NCBI GenBank assembly: GCA_029582165.1
Contig: CM055883.1
Location: forward strand, 16,028,501-16,092,500
DNA length: 64,000 nt
DNA from: Portulaca oleracea
Lineage: Eukaryota > Streptophyta > Magnoliopsida > Caryophyllales > Portulacaceae
Direction of reading: 5' to 3'
The position numbers were made by a program, and so were the translations under genes. How positions within the stretch are numbered: the first letter of the stretch is position 1; every line of letters starts with the position of its first letter. The notes below the pieces were generated by a model that saw only the letters and a list, made by a program, of their open reading frames with translations, was not told the DNA's origin and ran no database searches. Below are positions 24,284 to 34,914 of the stretch, in pieces.

Positions 24284-25041
24284 AGAGAAAGCTTGTAAAA
24301 CTTCAATGGAAACTTGCTTGAATTGAGAAAGCTTGAGAAAGTTTGAATACAAATGCTAGAAATCAATGAAAGCTTGAAGAACAATTGAAAACTTGAAGAA
24401 CAATTAAGAGAGATTACAGCAAATAAAGGAAAGCAAATAAATCTAATTCTACTCCTAAACTACCTAGGCTAATTGATAATTTTAGATTAATACAAGTGGG
24501 TATTTATAGAAGAAGGAAAAATACAACCCAAAACCCTAGGACAAATCACAAAGACGCGCAGCAATCTGCTCGAGGCGGCGAGCATTACGGTCGCGTGTCC
24601 TCGTTCTTGGCGGCTTCTCTCGCGGCTCGAAGCTCGGCTCGGCGGGCGGGGCCCTTGCTCGGCGGCGGCTCTCTGTTCCTTCACTGCCTTAGCCAAATTT
24701 TCCGACCTTTTCCTAGTTGATGCACAGAAGCATGGCTCGACCGAGCCAATATGTCGCTTCGGTCGAGCGGACCTTCCGCCTCACCTCCTCTCGCTCAAAT
24801 TTAATCGACCATTTTTTCTACTTTCCAGAGCTCCGCAAGCTAACATTCTCGCTTTGCGAGCAGACCTTCTGTCTCACCCCCTGATTTGGCAAGTTTTTGC
24901 TCCGTTTTGGCGCCTTTTTAGATCACTTTCTTATTTTCCTACAAAACTACAAAAATCTCATAACTCGAATAACACACGGGGTTAGAACATATAAAAACTC
25001 CCTAATAAAGAGAAGAATTCAGCTCGAAACGAGACCGAACA
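23786..25041 (-). repeat. Left LTR (3' LTR) of the tRNA-Asp element
   Basis: 1256 bp, near-identical to the right LTR outside the GA tract and the palindrome region (about 24,555-24,860), where it is shorter and scrambled. TG...CA ends, 7-bp terminal inverted repeat TGTTCGG/CCGAACA. Confidence 0.93.
24253..24299 (+). repeat. GA microsatellite in left LTR
   Basis: Roughly 18 GA dinucleotides followed by an interrupted GAGAGAGAAAG. The right LTR copy (29,356-29,408) is about four repeats longer, as expected of slippage after insertion. Confidence 0.85.
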
Positions 25042-25042
25042 C

Positions 25043-25055
25043 CACTCCCACACAA
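25043..25055 (-). promoter_or_regulatory. Polypurine tract candidate of the tRNA-Asp element
   Basis: The minus strand reads TTGTGTGGGAGTGG directly before the TGTTCGG terminus of the 3' LTR, where the plus-strand primer for reverse transcription is expected. The same motif recurs at 26,328-26,340 and 26,789-26,801 inside the element. Confidence 0.6.
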
Positions 25056-25057
25056 GG

Positions 25058-25078
25058 GTTTGCTCGCCCCGAGCAAAC
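25058..25078. repeat. Perfect palindrome with GCTCG core, internal region
   Basis: Arms GTTTGCTCG and CGAGCAAAC with loop CCC. Shares the core, but not the outer arm bases, of the palindromes in the right LTR. Confidence 0.7.
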
Positions 25079-25544
25079 TGAAAAACGAAGAAAAGGACTA
25101 AAAAGAAAAACTAAAAACCCTAACTCACTTTTGCAGGAATCACGGATGCATTTAGCATATGCATCAAGCCCATTAAACCCCCCGGCAGCCCGGGTTGACG
25201 AGGTAGGTCTCGTGAGGGTTTATAGCAACTATACCCACAAAAGCCCGAGAAAAAGAAAAAGGGGAGAGAAAAAGAAGTGCAAACCTAAAAACGAAACGAA
25301 ACAAAAAGCAGAAGATATTCCGTCCAATCATGCACCTAGTTCCCCATCCCGCCTCAACAATCAATTGGAAGAAGTAAGTATAAACAAATTGAGACACGAA
25401 GGTTGGAAAACTGCCAATCTTTAAGATTTTGAACCAAAACACCTCGTGCATATGTGCAAGTGGGCTCCAGTTGGTCCTTCCTATCCTAAACCAGACAATC
25501 AGAGTTGTTCTCATGCTCAAGCTCGGGATTATCTATCCTACTTC

Positions 25545-25735
25545 ACTCTTGGTTTTTCTTTTAACCTCTCTTTTCTTTCTTTTTCTTACTTTGCTCTCTT
25601 TTCTTTCTTTTTCTTACTTTGCTCTTTTCTTTTTTTACTTTTCTCTTTCTTACCATTATTTTGCTCAACTCTTTTTTCCTTTTTCTTGCTTCGCTCTTTT
25701 CTTTCTTTTTCAAAACCTACGCTCTTTTATTTCCA
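25545..25735 (+). repeat. Pyrimidine-rich low-complexity tract
   Basis: Long runs of CTTTCTTTTTC with imperfect 30-35 bp repeats around TTTTTCTTACTTTGCTC. The open frames here (25,429-25,893 and 25,446-25,841) are made of Phe/Leu/Ser from this composition and are not taken as genes. Confidence 0.8.
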
Positions 25736-26314
25736 CTCAATCCGTTTTGTGTCTTTTAGAGCGTTTGTGTCGGGTTTTGCGGGATTTAAGCACCAGCCTT
25801 CGCAAAGGGTTACCCTCCCTGCTGGGTTTCTCCATACGTGAGTCATTGCACTTAAGGGGCATAGGGTGTCGATCCACCCAAACCAACCCATGACGGTAGG
25901 CCCGACAGTAATTATTTAACGCATTAATTAAGAGCTTAAGCAATTGAACAACTAAAACCGTCTAACTTAGGTATGAATTCACAGTCAAAGCGTGTAAGAA
26001 TTGAGGATTCCGCTTTCCCATTCCATGTAAAGGTCTAATATAGATAATTCATGGCAAAAATCCTTCCTAAGGCCCATCATTATTTATACCGGCCGCTTCC
26101 AACTGACTAAATCAGCCGATTAGACAACTATCTACACAACTGTGAACGGAAACATCCTCAAAAAGAAAACCAACTTTTGGGTTTTTCACAACATTTCTCC
26201 CCTTTTTATTTTCTTTTCACACACAAAATTTTCAATTTTTAGACACAAACTACGAAAAACAAAAACAAAGACTCAAAAACTAAGTGATCTACCCATGACA
26301 CATGGAAAATAACA

Positions 26315-26328
26315 CCCCCCCCCCCCCC
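26315..26328 (+). repeat. Poly(C) run
   Basis: Fourteen C residues immediately before a CACTCCCACACAA motif. Likely slippage-prone, so the length may be unreliable. Confidence 0.85.
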
Positions 26329-26340
26329 ACTCCCACACAA

Positions 26341-26982
26341 AACACCACAATGTCCCCATTGTGAGAAGGGTGTCACAAGCAAGGTAGAAAACCAAGAAAA
26401 ACCTATATACAAAACACTTATCACATAAAAAGCGGTGGCGACCCGAGCCCATGCGGCTCCAACAACAAACTTAAGGGGTTCGCCACCCAAAAAGAAAATC
26501 AAGCATGCATCATGGATCATCGATATATTCACATAAAGAGAGGGTGGAAAGAAGTTACCTCGAAGTCTTCAATCAAGCATATTCAATCCACGATCCAAGG
26601 AACATCACACCAAGGTTAGAAATAAACAAGAAAAGCATACTATGTGTGATGGTTCACATGCAAGATCAAAAGGAAAAACAAACTATACAAGACACTAAGG
26701 ACTAAAGAATTAAGAAACTAAAATATTTACAAAATGACTTTTTTTTTCTTTTCTTTGGACTCACAAACCGGAATGCATACTACCCTCCCACTCCCACACA
26801 AAGAGGTTGCCGTGTCCTCCAAATGGAAACAGAAATAGGTAAGCAAGCACCCCAAAATAAAAGAAAAAGACACACACAAAAAGAAAATAAAAGAAGAAAA
26901 GAAAGACTAACTCACTAGTTATACAAGAAGGGTGAGGAAAGATATTACCTCAAAGGCATCTTATCAAGAAATTCACTCCTTC
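26341..26982. other. Non-coding internal stretch of the tRNA-Asp element
   Basis: A-rich sequence downstream (minus strand) of the single ORF. Apart from a third CACTCCCACACAA motif at 26,789-26,801 I see no gene or domain. Confidence 0.6.
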
Positions 26983-28704
26983 TCACCTCAAGATATCGGG
27001 CATCATGTCAGAACCATTCAACGCCCAGAGTAACAAATCATGCATCCTCTCATGCATCTCAGAATGGTGGTGGTAAGAGCACACTCGCAATAGCACATAA
27101 ACAAACATTAGTGCTCTTAACAATTTATCAAATGCCTTAGAAAAGTCATAGAACTGATGAAATTCATGAATATACAAGACTTTTCCAGGCATGGTGAAAG
27201 AAGACATGACAAATGGATCCTCCCATCGACTCGTAAATGGAGATTGGGTATACAAATCAACGGAAGGAGGAAATACAACACATTTCTGAACATGCTCATG
27301 CGAAGACTTGGATGCAAACAATGGTTCAAACTCAATTTCCATGCAATTTTCATCAATCACAAATTCCAAATCTCCACTCTCATCCAAATAATCATTACAA
27401 TCGTCAATATGTGATAAGGAAAACAGAGGGTTAGACCACATCATAACACTCCCAACATCACACACAACCACATCTTCATCTTCATCAATATCAGACTCAC
27501 TAGAAGAACTATCAACATCAAACGACAAAGGTGCATCATCCAAAGCAACATCAAAAGTGAAAATGGAAGGTCCAGGGTCATAACTCATCGTGAATGACTC
27601 ATAAAGCATGTCATCATCAAAAGCATCATTGTCAACAACCAAGTTCAAACAATCATGATCATTCCCCAAAGAATTATGCTCATCATCACAGGTATGCACA
27701 TCAATGGACTCACATACAAGGGTAGCTAATGCCTCACTAATGCAATGATCCTCAATGAAAGTTAACAAATCGTTATCAAGCACACATTCAATCACAACAG
27801 ATTCAATTTCACTCTCAACAAGATTATGCTCAATTACATCATGGCATTCACTAAACTCAATCTTTTCTTCACATAAAGGCATGGACAATTGTATGGACAA
27901 TGGTTCATCGTCTAACATGTTTTCATCAATTTCAACATCATCACACACAGAATCAACAAGTTCATCATGCTCACTAGGTGGGGCTAGAGCTAAGGAATCA
28001 CTAAGTAGTCCAAGGCATGGTCGGTTATAATAGTCATCATCCTCATCATACACAGAAAAATCAACTTGCATTTCAGGACTAAAAGACGATGAATGACCTA
28101 CTTCAACATTCGAATCAACCATTTGTGAAGACGGAGTTTCTACCCTATGATTACTCTCATGGACAAATTCACGCATATACTCATTCATGTTCACACATAA
28201 TTTTTCTACTTCCGCCTCGAAGGAAGCCACTGTAGCTTGCAAACAAGAAATTGAACTATGATACGGCGAATCACACAAGGAGCACACGGAAGGAGACTCA
28301 TCGGCACTTTGGGAAAGTTCATAACAGTTTTCCACATATTCCCCATTATAAGATTGATCATCAACATACACGGGGTATTCACATGATTGTTCAGTTTCGG
28401 TCCTAAAGGGTGGTGCATAAGGAGGTTGGAAGCTAGGACTAACATTTTGTTGTTCAAACTCATAGGAATCCCTAGACAACCATTCAAGTAACTCCCATGC
28501 TGGTTCTTCTCCTAAACTGGAAAACCCGTAATATTCTAAAAGGTTTCAGTTCTCATAATCCACACCCTCATTCACAATTCCCAAAAGATCTAAAGTATCA
28601 TAGAAGACACCATATAATTCACATTGAGCACGATAATCATGTAATCTAGCAAAATACCTCCAAAATATTTCATGCTCAAATTGAGGGAATTGGGGACTAT
28701 CCAT
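26983..28704 (-). pseudogene. Zinc-knuckle (Gag-like) ORF of the tRNA-Asp element, one in-frame stop
   Basis: On the minus strand a frame of about 573 codons runs from ATG at 28,704 to the stop at 26,983, broken once by TGA at 28,546-28,548 (codon 53). The first residues include FEHEIFWRYFARLHDYRAQC. Just after residue 140 comes CSLCDSPYHSSISC, a CX2CX4HX4C zinc knuckle as in retroviral nucleocapsids. The C-terminal 350 residues are strongly acidic with many DD/ED clusters. No standard capsid domain is recognised. The ATG lies about 170 bp after the PBS, as for a gag gene. A short N-terminal peptide plus internal initiation or readthrough is possible, but decay is simpler. Confidence 0.6.
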
Positions 28705-28869
28705 AACTCTCTTTTTTCTATTTTTCTAATTTTCTATTTTTTTTCTTTTCTTTTCTCACATTTTTTTCGATATTCAATATTTTTTTTTCGCTACATTTTT
28801 CTAGCATAATCAAGAAAGCAATAAACTATGTACACACAAACCAATAGCCTAATCTACCAAATAACGCCA

Positions 28870-28887
28870 TCCCCGGCAACGGCGCCA
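28870..28887 (-). promoter_or_regulatory. Primer binding site, tRNA-Asp
   Basis: The minus strand reads TGGCGCCGTTGCCGGGGA one base after the LTR, an 18-base complement to the 3' end of plant tRNA-Asp(GUC) including CCA. It fixes the element's orientation. Confidence 0.92.
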
Positions 28888-28888
28888 T

Positions 28889-29354
28889 TGTTCGGTTGTA
28901 ATTTTTGTGGTTTTATAAGTAAGGATTGTCGATCTCAGGGATGGGTGTTAGGCTTGATTAAGGTAAATCGGTTTGTGTAAAGGGGTTTTTCTCAATGCGG
29001 AAAGCAATAAATTATGTAAATGAAGCAATAAACTAATCTAGACAAGATAATAATAAAGAAAGCAATTAAAAGCATGAAATCAAATAAAGCAATTAAAGCA
29101 AGGAATGGAAATCTAGAATGAACTATGAAATTAGAGACAAGAAATTATACCTTTGATGACTAATCTTCAATAAACCTTCAATCTACACTTGAATTTCCCC
29201 CGAACAAACAAGAAATTGTGGTTTGGATTACCAAGAATCCCCCAAATTCTCACTAATAAGTAGAATTGGAGTTCCTTGACCCTCCTCCCCACTAAAAATG
29301 GAGTTGATTGTGGCTAACACTATAAAGCTTGGAAAACAAGTCAACAATGGAAAT

Positions 29355-29402
<48 letters not shown>

Positions 29403-30222
29403 AGAGAAAGCTTGTAAAACTTCAATGGAAACTTACTTGAATTGAGAAAGCTTGAGAAAGTTTGAATACAAATGCTAGAAATCAATGAAAGCTTGAAGAA
29501 CAATGAAGAACAATTGAAAACTTGAAGAACAATTAAGAGAGATTAAAGCAAATAAAGAAAAGCAATTAAATCTAATTCTACTCCTAAACTACCTAGGCTA
29601 ATTGATAATTTTAGATTAATACAAGTGGGTATTTATAGAAGAAGGAAAAATACAACCCAAAACCCTAGGACAAATCACAGCACGCGCAGCAATTTCTCCG
29701 CAGACAGTGTGGCTCGGGCGAGCCAGAATCCTGCTCGGGCGAGCAGGCATTCTGGTCGCGTGTCCCTCGTTCTTCGGCAGCTTCTCCTCGGCAGCTCAGA
29801 AGCTCAGCTCGGCCGAGCAGGGCCCTTGCTCGGGCGAGCTGGCTCTCTGTTCCTTCACTGCCTTAGCCAAATTTTCCGACCTTTTCCTAGTTGATGCACA
29901 GAAGCATGGCTCGACCGAGCCAATATGTCGCTCGGTCGAGCAGACCTTCTGTCTCACCTCCTCTTGGCTCAAATTTAATCGACCATTTTTTCTACTTTCC
30001 AGGAGCGCTGCTCGGGCGAGCCAACATTCTGCTCGGTCGAGCAGACCTTCTGTCTCACCCCCTGATTTGGCAAGTTTTTGCTCCGTTTTGGCGCCTTTTT
30101 AGATCACTTTCTTATTTTCCTACAAAACTACAAAAATCTCATAACTCGAATAACACACGGGGTTAGAACATATAAAAACTCCCTAATAAAGAGAAGAATT
30201 CAGCTCGAAACGAGACCGAACA
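28889..30222 (-). repeat. Right LTR (5' LTR) of the tRNA-Asp element
   Basis: 1334 bp, TGTTCGG to CCGAACA, longer than its partner because of the GA tract and an intact palindrome cluster at 29,710-30,044. Confidence 0.93.
29710..30044. repeat. Cluster of eight GC-rich palindromes in the right LTR
   Basis: Palindromes share GCTCG..CGAGC but differ in outer bases while staying complementary: TGGCTCG/CGAGCCA at 29,710-29,725; CCTGCTCG/CGAGCAGG at 29,730-29,747; GCTCGG/CCGAGC at 29,807-29,818; GCTCG/CGAGC at 29,828-29,839; TGGCTCG/CGAGCCA at 29,907-29,922; GCTCG/CGAGC at 29,930-29,941 and 30,010-30,021; CTGCTCG/CGAGCAG at 30,029-30,044. Each could form a hairpin in the LTR transcript. Function unknown. 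Confidence 0.85.
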
Positions 30223-30229
30223 ACCACCC

Positions 30230-30433
30230 TTGGTTCTTGAGGAGGAACATCAAGTTCAAGAGGAACCAGAGATTAATCTTAATCTCCCCCTAGACGTTCA
30301 TGATGCTGTAGAAGTTAGTAAGGTCCCATTTGAGCCTTTTGAATATCAATGTTTAAAAGATGAGCCAGAGCTCGATTTTAATCTCTCTCCAATCTTTGAT
30401 GAGTGTGATGCAAGTAAAATCATGTGGAGTTAG
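30230..30433 (+). pseudogene. Retroelement ORF remnant a, unit 11
   Basis: The acidic EEPEINLNLPLDV...EPELDFNLSPIFDECD frame equivalent to the unit 10 remnant, now separated from its 5' end by the inserted element. Confidence 0.4.
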
Positions 30434-30463
30434 AAGAACAACACGGACATCCAAGAGAGGCCA

Positions 30464-30811
30464 ATGTTCATCAAATCGAGGGCATTCAAGAGACCAGAAG
30501 ATTTTTGTTGCAATCCCCTTATAAGTAACATGTATCATGATTCAATCAACTGTGAAATTGTACCTATAGATGCTTACAACGTCTTACATGAAAGAACATG
30601 GAAGTTTCATCAATTCATCCAACCGAGTTTGTGGGCAAACTCTTTGCAACAAGCGAAGAATGATGGAGATCAACCCCGCTCACCTAATATGGAGGTCCAA
30701 TTCATTCAACCAAGTTTGAGCACAAACTCTTTGCGACAAGGGCAGAACGATAGAGATTCGCCTAACCTTGGTCTCGCATTTGGGGACTCAAGGATCATGG
30801 AGGATGATTGA
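30464..30811 (+). pseudogene. Retroelement ORF remnant b (protease-like), unit 11
   Basis: Contains CEIVPIDAYNVLHERTWKF, the same degenerate end of an aspartic protease domain as in unit 10, followed by translated PPT-like repeats. No active site. Confidence 0.4.
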
Positions 30812-31749
30812 GATTTGCATAGCCTTAGTCTCACATTTGGAGACCCAAGATTCATGGAGGGTGATGGAGATCAGTCCAGCTCACCCCTTAAGGAGGCCCA
30901 ATTCATACACATTGCAGAAGAAAAGGCCTTCGTAGAACAATCCAGTAAAGTCGAACGACCAGCCATGTATTCAGCCCTAAATCTCAAGATGACGTCCAAG
31001 CCCAAAAGAGAACGTTCAATTCAAGCCAACTAAAGGGGACATCCAAGTCACGTGAAAGAGACAAGCTTTAGGAGTATTTGTGTTTTTCCTTAGTATTAGA
31101 TAAGTTTGTTATAGTAGTATTTGTGTTTTCCTTATTATTAGTAGTAGTTAAGTTTGTTATAAGGCATAATGCCAAAGTAGGAATTTGTGTGTGTGGACGT
31201 CAATTAGGAGGGATAAACGTCAATTAGGAGGGAATCCTAGTCTTGGATAACTAGTTTTGTAACTAATCCAATTAGGATTAGGAAAGCCAAATCTTAGAAG
31301 GATTTAGGCTTCTTAGGCGTCAAGTTATTAGCCCTAGTAAGATTTTGACTTAGTCTAGTACAAATAGGTAGGCTTGTAGTCATTTTAAACACACAGCTTT
31401 GAATTACGAATAAAAATCGAGCTCTACTCATCCTTGAGAGTCTTTCTCTTTTCTTTTCTACTATTGTATCTTGAATTGGCTATTCAAGTGATGAGGTAGA
31501 GCTCATTCCTATACTTAGAATGTGTTTTTGTAACTAAGTAGAAGAGCAAGAAGCGCTAGGGATTCAACTTGTGGTGTCTATGTATCAAGTTCTATTCCCT
31601 TGTACTATCCCAAATTATCAATCTTTATTGAGTTTTTCATTTGTAAACCTTAGGCTTTTCGTTACCTACCCTATACCCTAGGCTTGTTCACGTCCCCCCA
31701 CTTTGATGTGTACTTGATCAAACCCTAGTTTTGCATTAGTTATACATCA

Positions 31750-33509
31750 AAATTGGTATCAAAGCCAGCCTACACTCCTGGTGGGTTAATCCTTGATTCC
31801 GTCTCAGCCCAAACTCAATCCTTTTTTTATTCCCACCATAAAAGAAGGAAAGGAGATTGAAGAGATTGAGACGTGAGTTTAAGCTCCTTGAACTCACTAT
31901 GTTACAATTCGAGATGGCTTTGTTGAAATATTCAATGAAGTCACGTGAACCACCCTTGGTTCATGAGGAGGAAAATTAAGTTCAAGAGGAACCAGAGATT
32001 AATCTTAATCTCCCCCTAGAAGTTGATGATGGTGGAGAAGTTAGTAAGGTCCCTTTAGAGCCTTTGGAAGATCAATGTTTAAAAGATGAGCCAGAGGTCG
32101 ATTTTAATCTCTCTCGAATCTTTGACGAGTATGATGGAAGTAAAGTCTTGTGGAGTTAGAAGAACAACAATAAGATCAAAGAGAGGTCATTGTTCATCAA
32201 AGCGAACATTCAAGTGACCAGAAGTTATTTGTTGCTATCCCCCTATAAGTAACATGTATCATGATTCAATCTGCTGTGAAATTATACCTATAGATGCTTA
32301 CAACGTCTTACATGACAGAACATGGAAGTTTGATCAATTAATCCGACTGAGTTTGAGGGCAAACTCTTTTCAACAATGGGTGAATGATGGAGATCAGCCC
32401 CGCTCACCTAATAAGGAGGTCCAATTCATTTAACCTAGTTTAAGGACAAACTCTTTGCGACAAGGAGAGAATAACGGAGCTTCGCCTAGCCTTGGTCTTA
32501 CTTTTGGGGACTCAAGGTTCACGGAGGGTGATGGAGATTGACATAGCCTTGGTTTCATATTTGGGGACCCAAGAGTCATGGAAGGTGATGGACATTAGTC
32601 CAGCTCACCCCTTAAGGGGGCCCAATTCATAAACATTACAGAGGAGAAGGCCTTCGAAGAGCAATCCCGTAAGGCCTAACAACCAGCCATTTATTGAGCC
32701 CTACATCTCAAGATCATGTCCAAGCCCAAAAGAGAACGTCCAAGTCAAGCCAACTAAAGGGGACATCCAAGTCACGTGTAGGAGACAAGCTTTAGGAGTA
32801 TTTGTGTTTTTTCGTTACTATTAGATAAGTTTGTTAAAGTAGTATTTGTGTTTTCCTTATAATTATTAGTATTTAAGTTTGTTATAAGGCATAATGCCAA
32901 AGTAGGAGTTTGTGTGTGTGGACGTCAATTCGGAGGGAATCCTAGTCTTGGATGGCTAATTTTGTAACTAATCCAATTAGGATTATGAAAGCCAAATCCT
33001 AGTATGATTTGTCCAATGGGAACTAATCCAATTAGAATTAGGAAAGCCAAATCTTAGAAGGATTTAGGCTTATTTGGCGTCAAGTTATTAGCCCTAGTAG
33101 AATTTTTACTTAGTCTAGTAAAAATAGGGAGGCTTGTAGTCGTTTTAAACACGCAACTTTGAATTACGAATACAAATCAAGTTTTACACATCCTTGAGAG
33201 TCTTTCTCTTTTCTTTTCTACTATTGTATCTTGAATTGGCTATTCAAGTGATAAGGTAGAGCTCGTTCCTATACTTAGAATGTGTTTTTGTAAGTTTGTA
33301 GAAGAGCAAGATGTTCTAGGGATTCAACTTATGGTGTCTCTGTATCAAGTTCGATTCCCTTGAACTATCCCAAATTATCCATCTTTATTGAGTTTTCCAT
33401 TAGTAAACCCTAGCCTTTTTGTAAACTACCCAATACCCTAGGCTTGTTCACGTCCCCCCATTTTGATGTGTAATTGATCAAACCCTAGCTTTGCATCAGT
33501 TATACACCA
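31750..33509 (+). repeat. Array unit 12 (1.76 kb, diverged)
   Basis: PBS-like GGTATCAAAGCC. Same order of landmarks as unit 10 but with more substitutions and stops. Confidence 0.8.
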
Positions 33510-34914
33510 AAATTGGTATCAGAGCCAGCCTACCCTCCTGGTGGGTTAATCCTTGATTCCATCTCAGCCCAAACACAATCCTTTTTTATTCCCCCCATAA
33601 AAGAACTTTAGCTATGATGTCCAACAAGAAGGAAACGAGATTGAGGAGTATGAGACGTGAATTTAAGCTCCTTGAACTCATTGTGCTACAATTCGAAATG
33701 GCTTGGAATGTATATTCGAAGAAGTCACGTGAACAACCCTTTGTACATGAGGAGGAACATCAAGTTCAAGAGGAACCAGAGATTAATCTTAATCTCCCCC
33801 TAGAAGTTGATGATGTTGCAGAAGTTAGTAAGGTCCTTTTTGAGCCTTTGGAATATCAATGTTTAAAAGATGAGCCAGAGGTCGATTTTAATCTTTCTCT
33901 CCAATCTTTGATGAGTATGATGCAAGTAAAAAATTATAAAGTTAGAAGAACAACAAGAAGATCCAAGAGAGGCAATTGTTCATCAAAGCGAGGGCATTCA
34001 AGTGACCAGTAGATGTTTGTTGTAATCCCCCTATAAGTAACATGTATCATGATTCAATCTGCTGCGAAATTGTACCTATAGATTCTTACAACCTCTTACA
34101 TGACAGAACATGGAAGTTTGATCAATTAATCCAACCGAGTTTTAGGGCAAACTCTTTGCAACAAGGGGAGAATGATTGAGATCAGCCTCGCTCACCTAAT
34201 ATGGAGATCCAATTCATGCAACCGAGTTTGAGCACAAACTCTTTGCGACAAGGGGAGAATGATGGAGATTCGCCTAGGTTTGGTCTCACATTTGGGGACT
34301 GAAGGTTCTTGGAGGATGGAGATTTTCATAGCATTAGTCTCACATTTGGGGACCCAATTGTAACGAATCCTTGGATGGCTAATTTTGTAACTAATCCAAT
34401 TAGGATATGGAAATTCAAATCCTAGAAGGATTCATCCAATTGTAACGAATCTAATTAGGATTAGGAAAGCCGAATCTTAGAAGGATTTAGGCTTTTTAGG
34501 CGTCAAGTTATTAGCCCTAGTAGGATTTTGACTTAGTCTAGTACAAATAGGGAGGCTTGTAGTCGTTTTAAACACACAACTTTGAATAACGAATACAAAT
34601 CGAGTTTTACTCATCCTTAAGAGTCTTTCTCTTTTCTTTTCTACTATTGTATCTTGAATTGGGTATTCAAGTGATGTCTCTGTATCAAGATCGATTCAAC
34701 TAAGTAGAAGACCAAGAAGTCGTATGGATTCAACTTGTGGTGTCTCTGTATCAAGTTCGATTCCCTTGAACTATCCCAAATTACCCATCGTTGTTGAGTT
34801 TTTCATTAGTAAACCCTAGGCTTTTCGTGAACTACCCTATACGTAGGCTTGTTCACGGTGCCTCACTTTGATGTTTAATTGATCAAACCCTAGTTATGAA
34901 TCAGTTATACATCA
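33510..34914 (+). repeat. Array unit 13 (1.4 kb, deleted)
   Basis: PBS GGTATCAGAGCC. An internal deletion removes the middle of the LTR (junction near 34,355, where GGGGACCCAA meets TTGTAACGAATCC). Confidence 0.78.
33614..34012 (+). pseudogene. Retroelement ORF remnant a, unit 13
   Basis: Opens with ATGATGTCC at the gag-start position and keeps the acidic repeat frame to about codon 95, then shifts frame within a CTCTCTCC run. It supports the view that the ATG was present in the older units and lost in units 1-9. Confidence 0.4.

Larger units (their letters stand above)
23786..30222 (-). mobile_element. Non-autonomous LTR retrotransposon (tRNA-Asp PBS) inserted in array unit 11
   Basis: Two LTRs (23,786-25,041 and 28,889-30,222) begin TGTTCGG and end CCGAACA, and the element is flanked by ACCAC at 23,781-23,785 and 30,223-30,227. 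On the minus strand the PBS lies next to the right LTR and a purine-rich PPT next to the left LTR, so the element reads right to left. The internal region of 3.8 kb holds one ORF with a zinc knuckle and no protease, RT, RNase H or integrase, so it needs proteins from elsewhere. A tRNA-Asp primer is typical of Athila-like and some other plant gypsy lineages. The parent family is unresolved. Confidence 0.93.
30223..31749 (+). repeat. Array unit 11, right part
   Basis: Resumes with the second ACCAC and continues the unit cut at 23,785. Without the insertion and duplicated 5 bp the unit would be about 1.75 kb. LTR end TTATACATCA. Confidence 0.88.

Noticed and set aside
24487..25424. Several open frames on both strands in the left LTR of the tRNA-Asp element
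   Set aside because: They overlap each other, have no domains, and fall in the GC-rich palindrome cluster and LTR end.
25429..25893. A 154-codon hydrophobic frame resembling a membrane protein
   Set aside because: Composition artefact of CT-rich low-complexity DNA (Phe/Leu/Ser), inside an LTR element.
27157..28030. Plus-strand frames opposite the zinc-knuckle ORF
   Set aside because: Shadow frames. The minus strand holds the long frame with the PBS and gag-like position.
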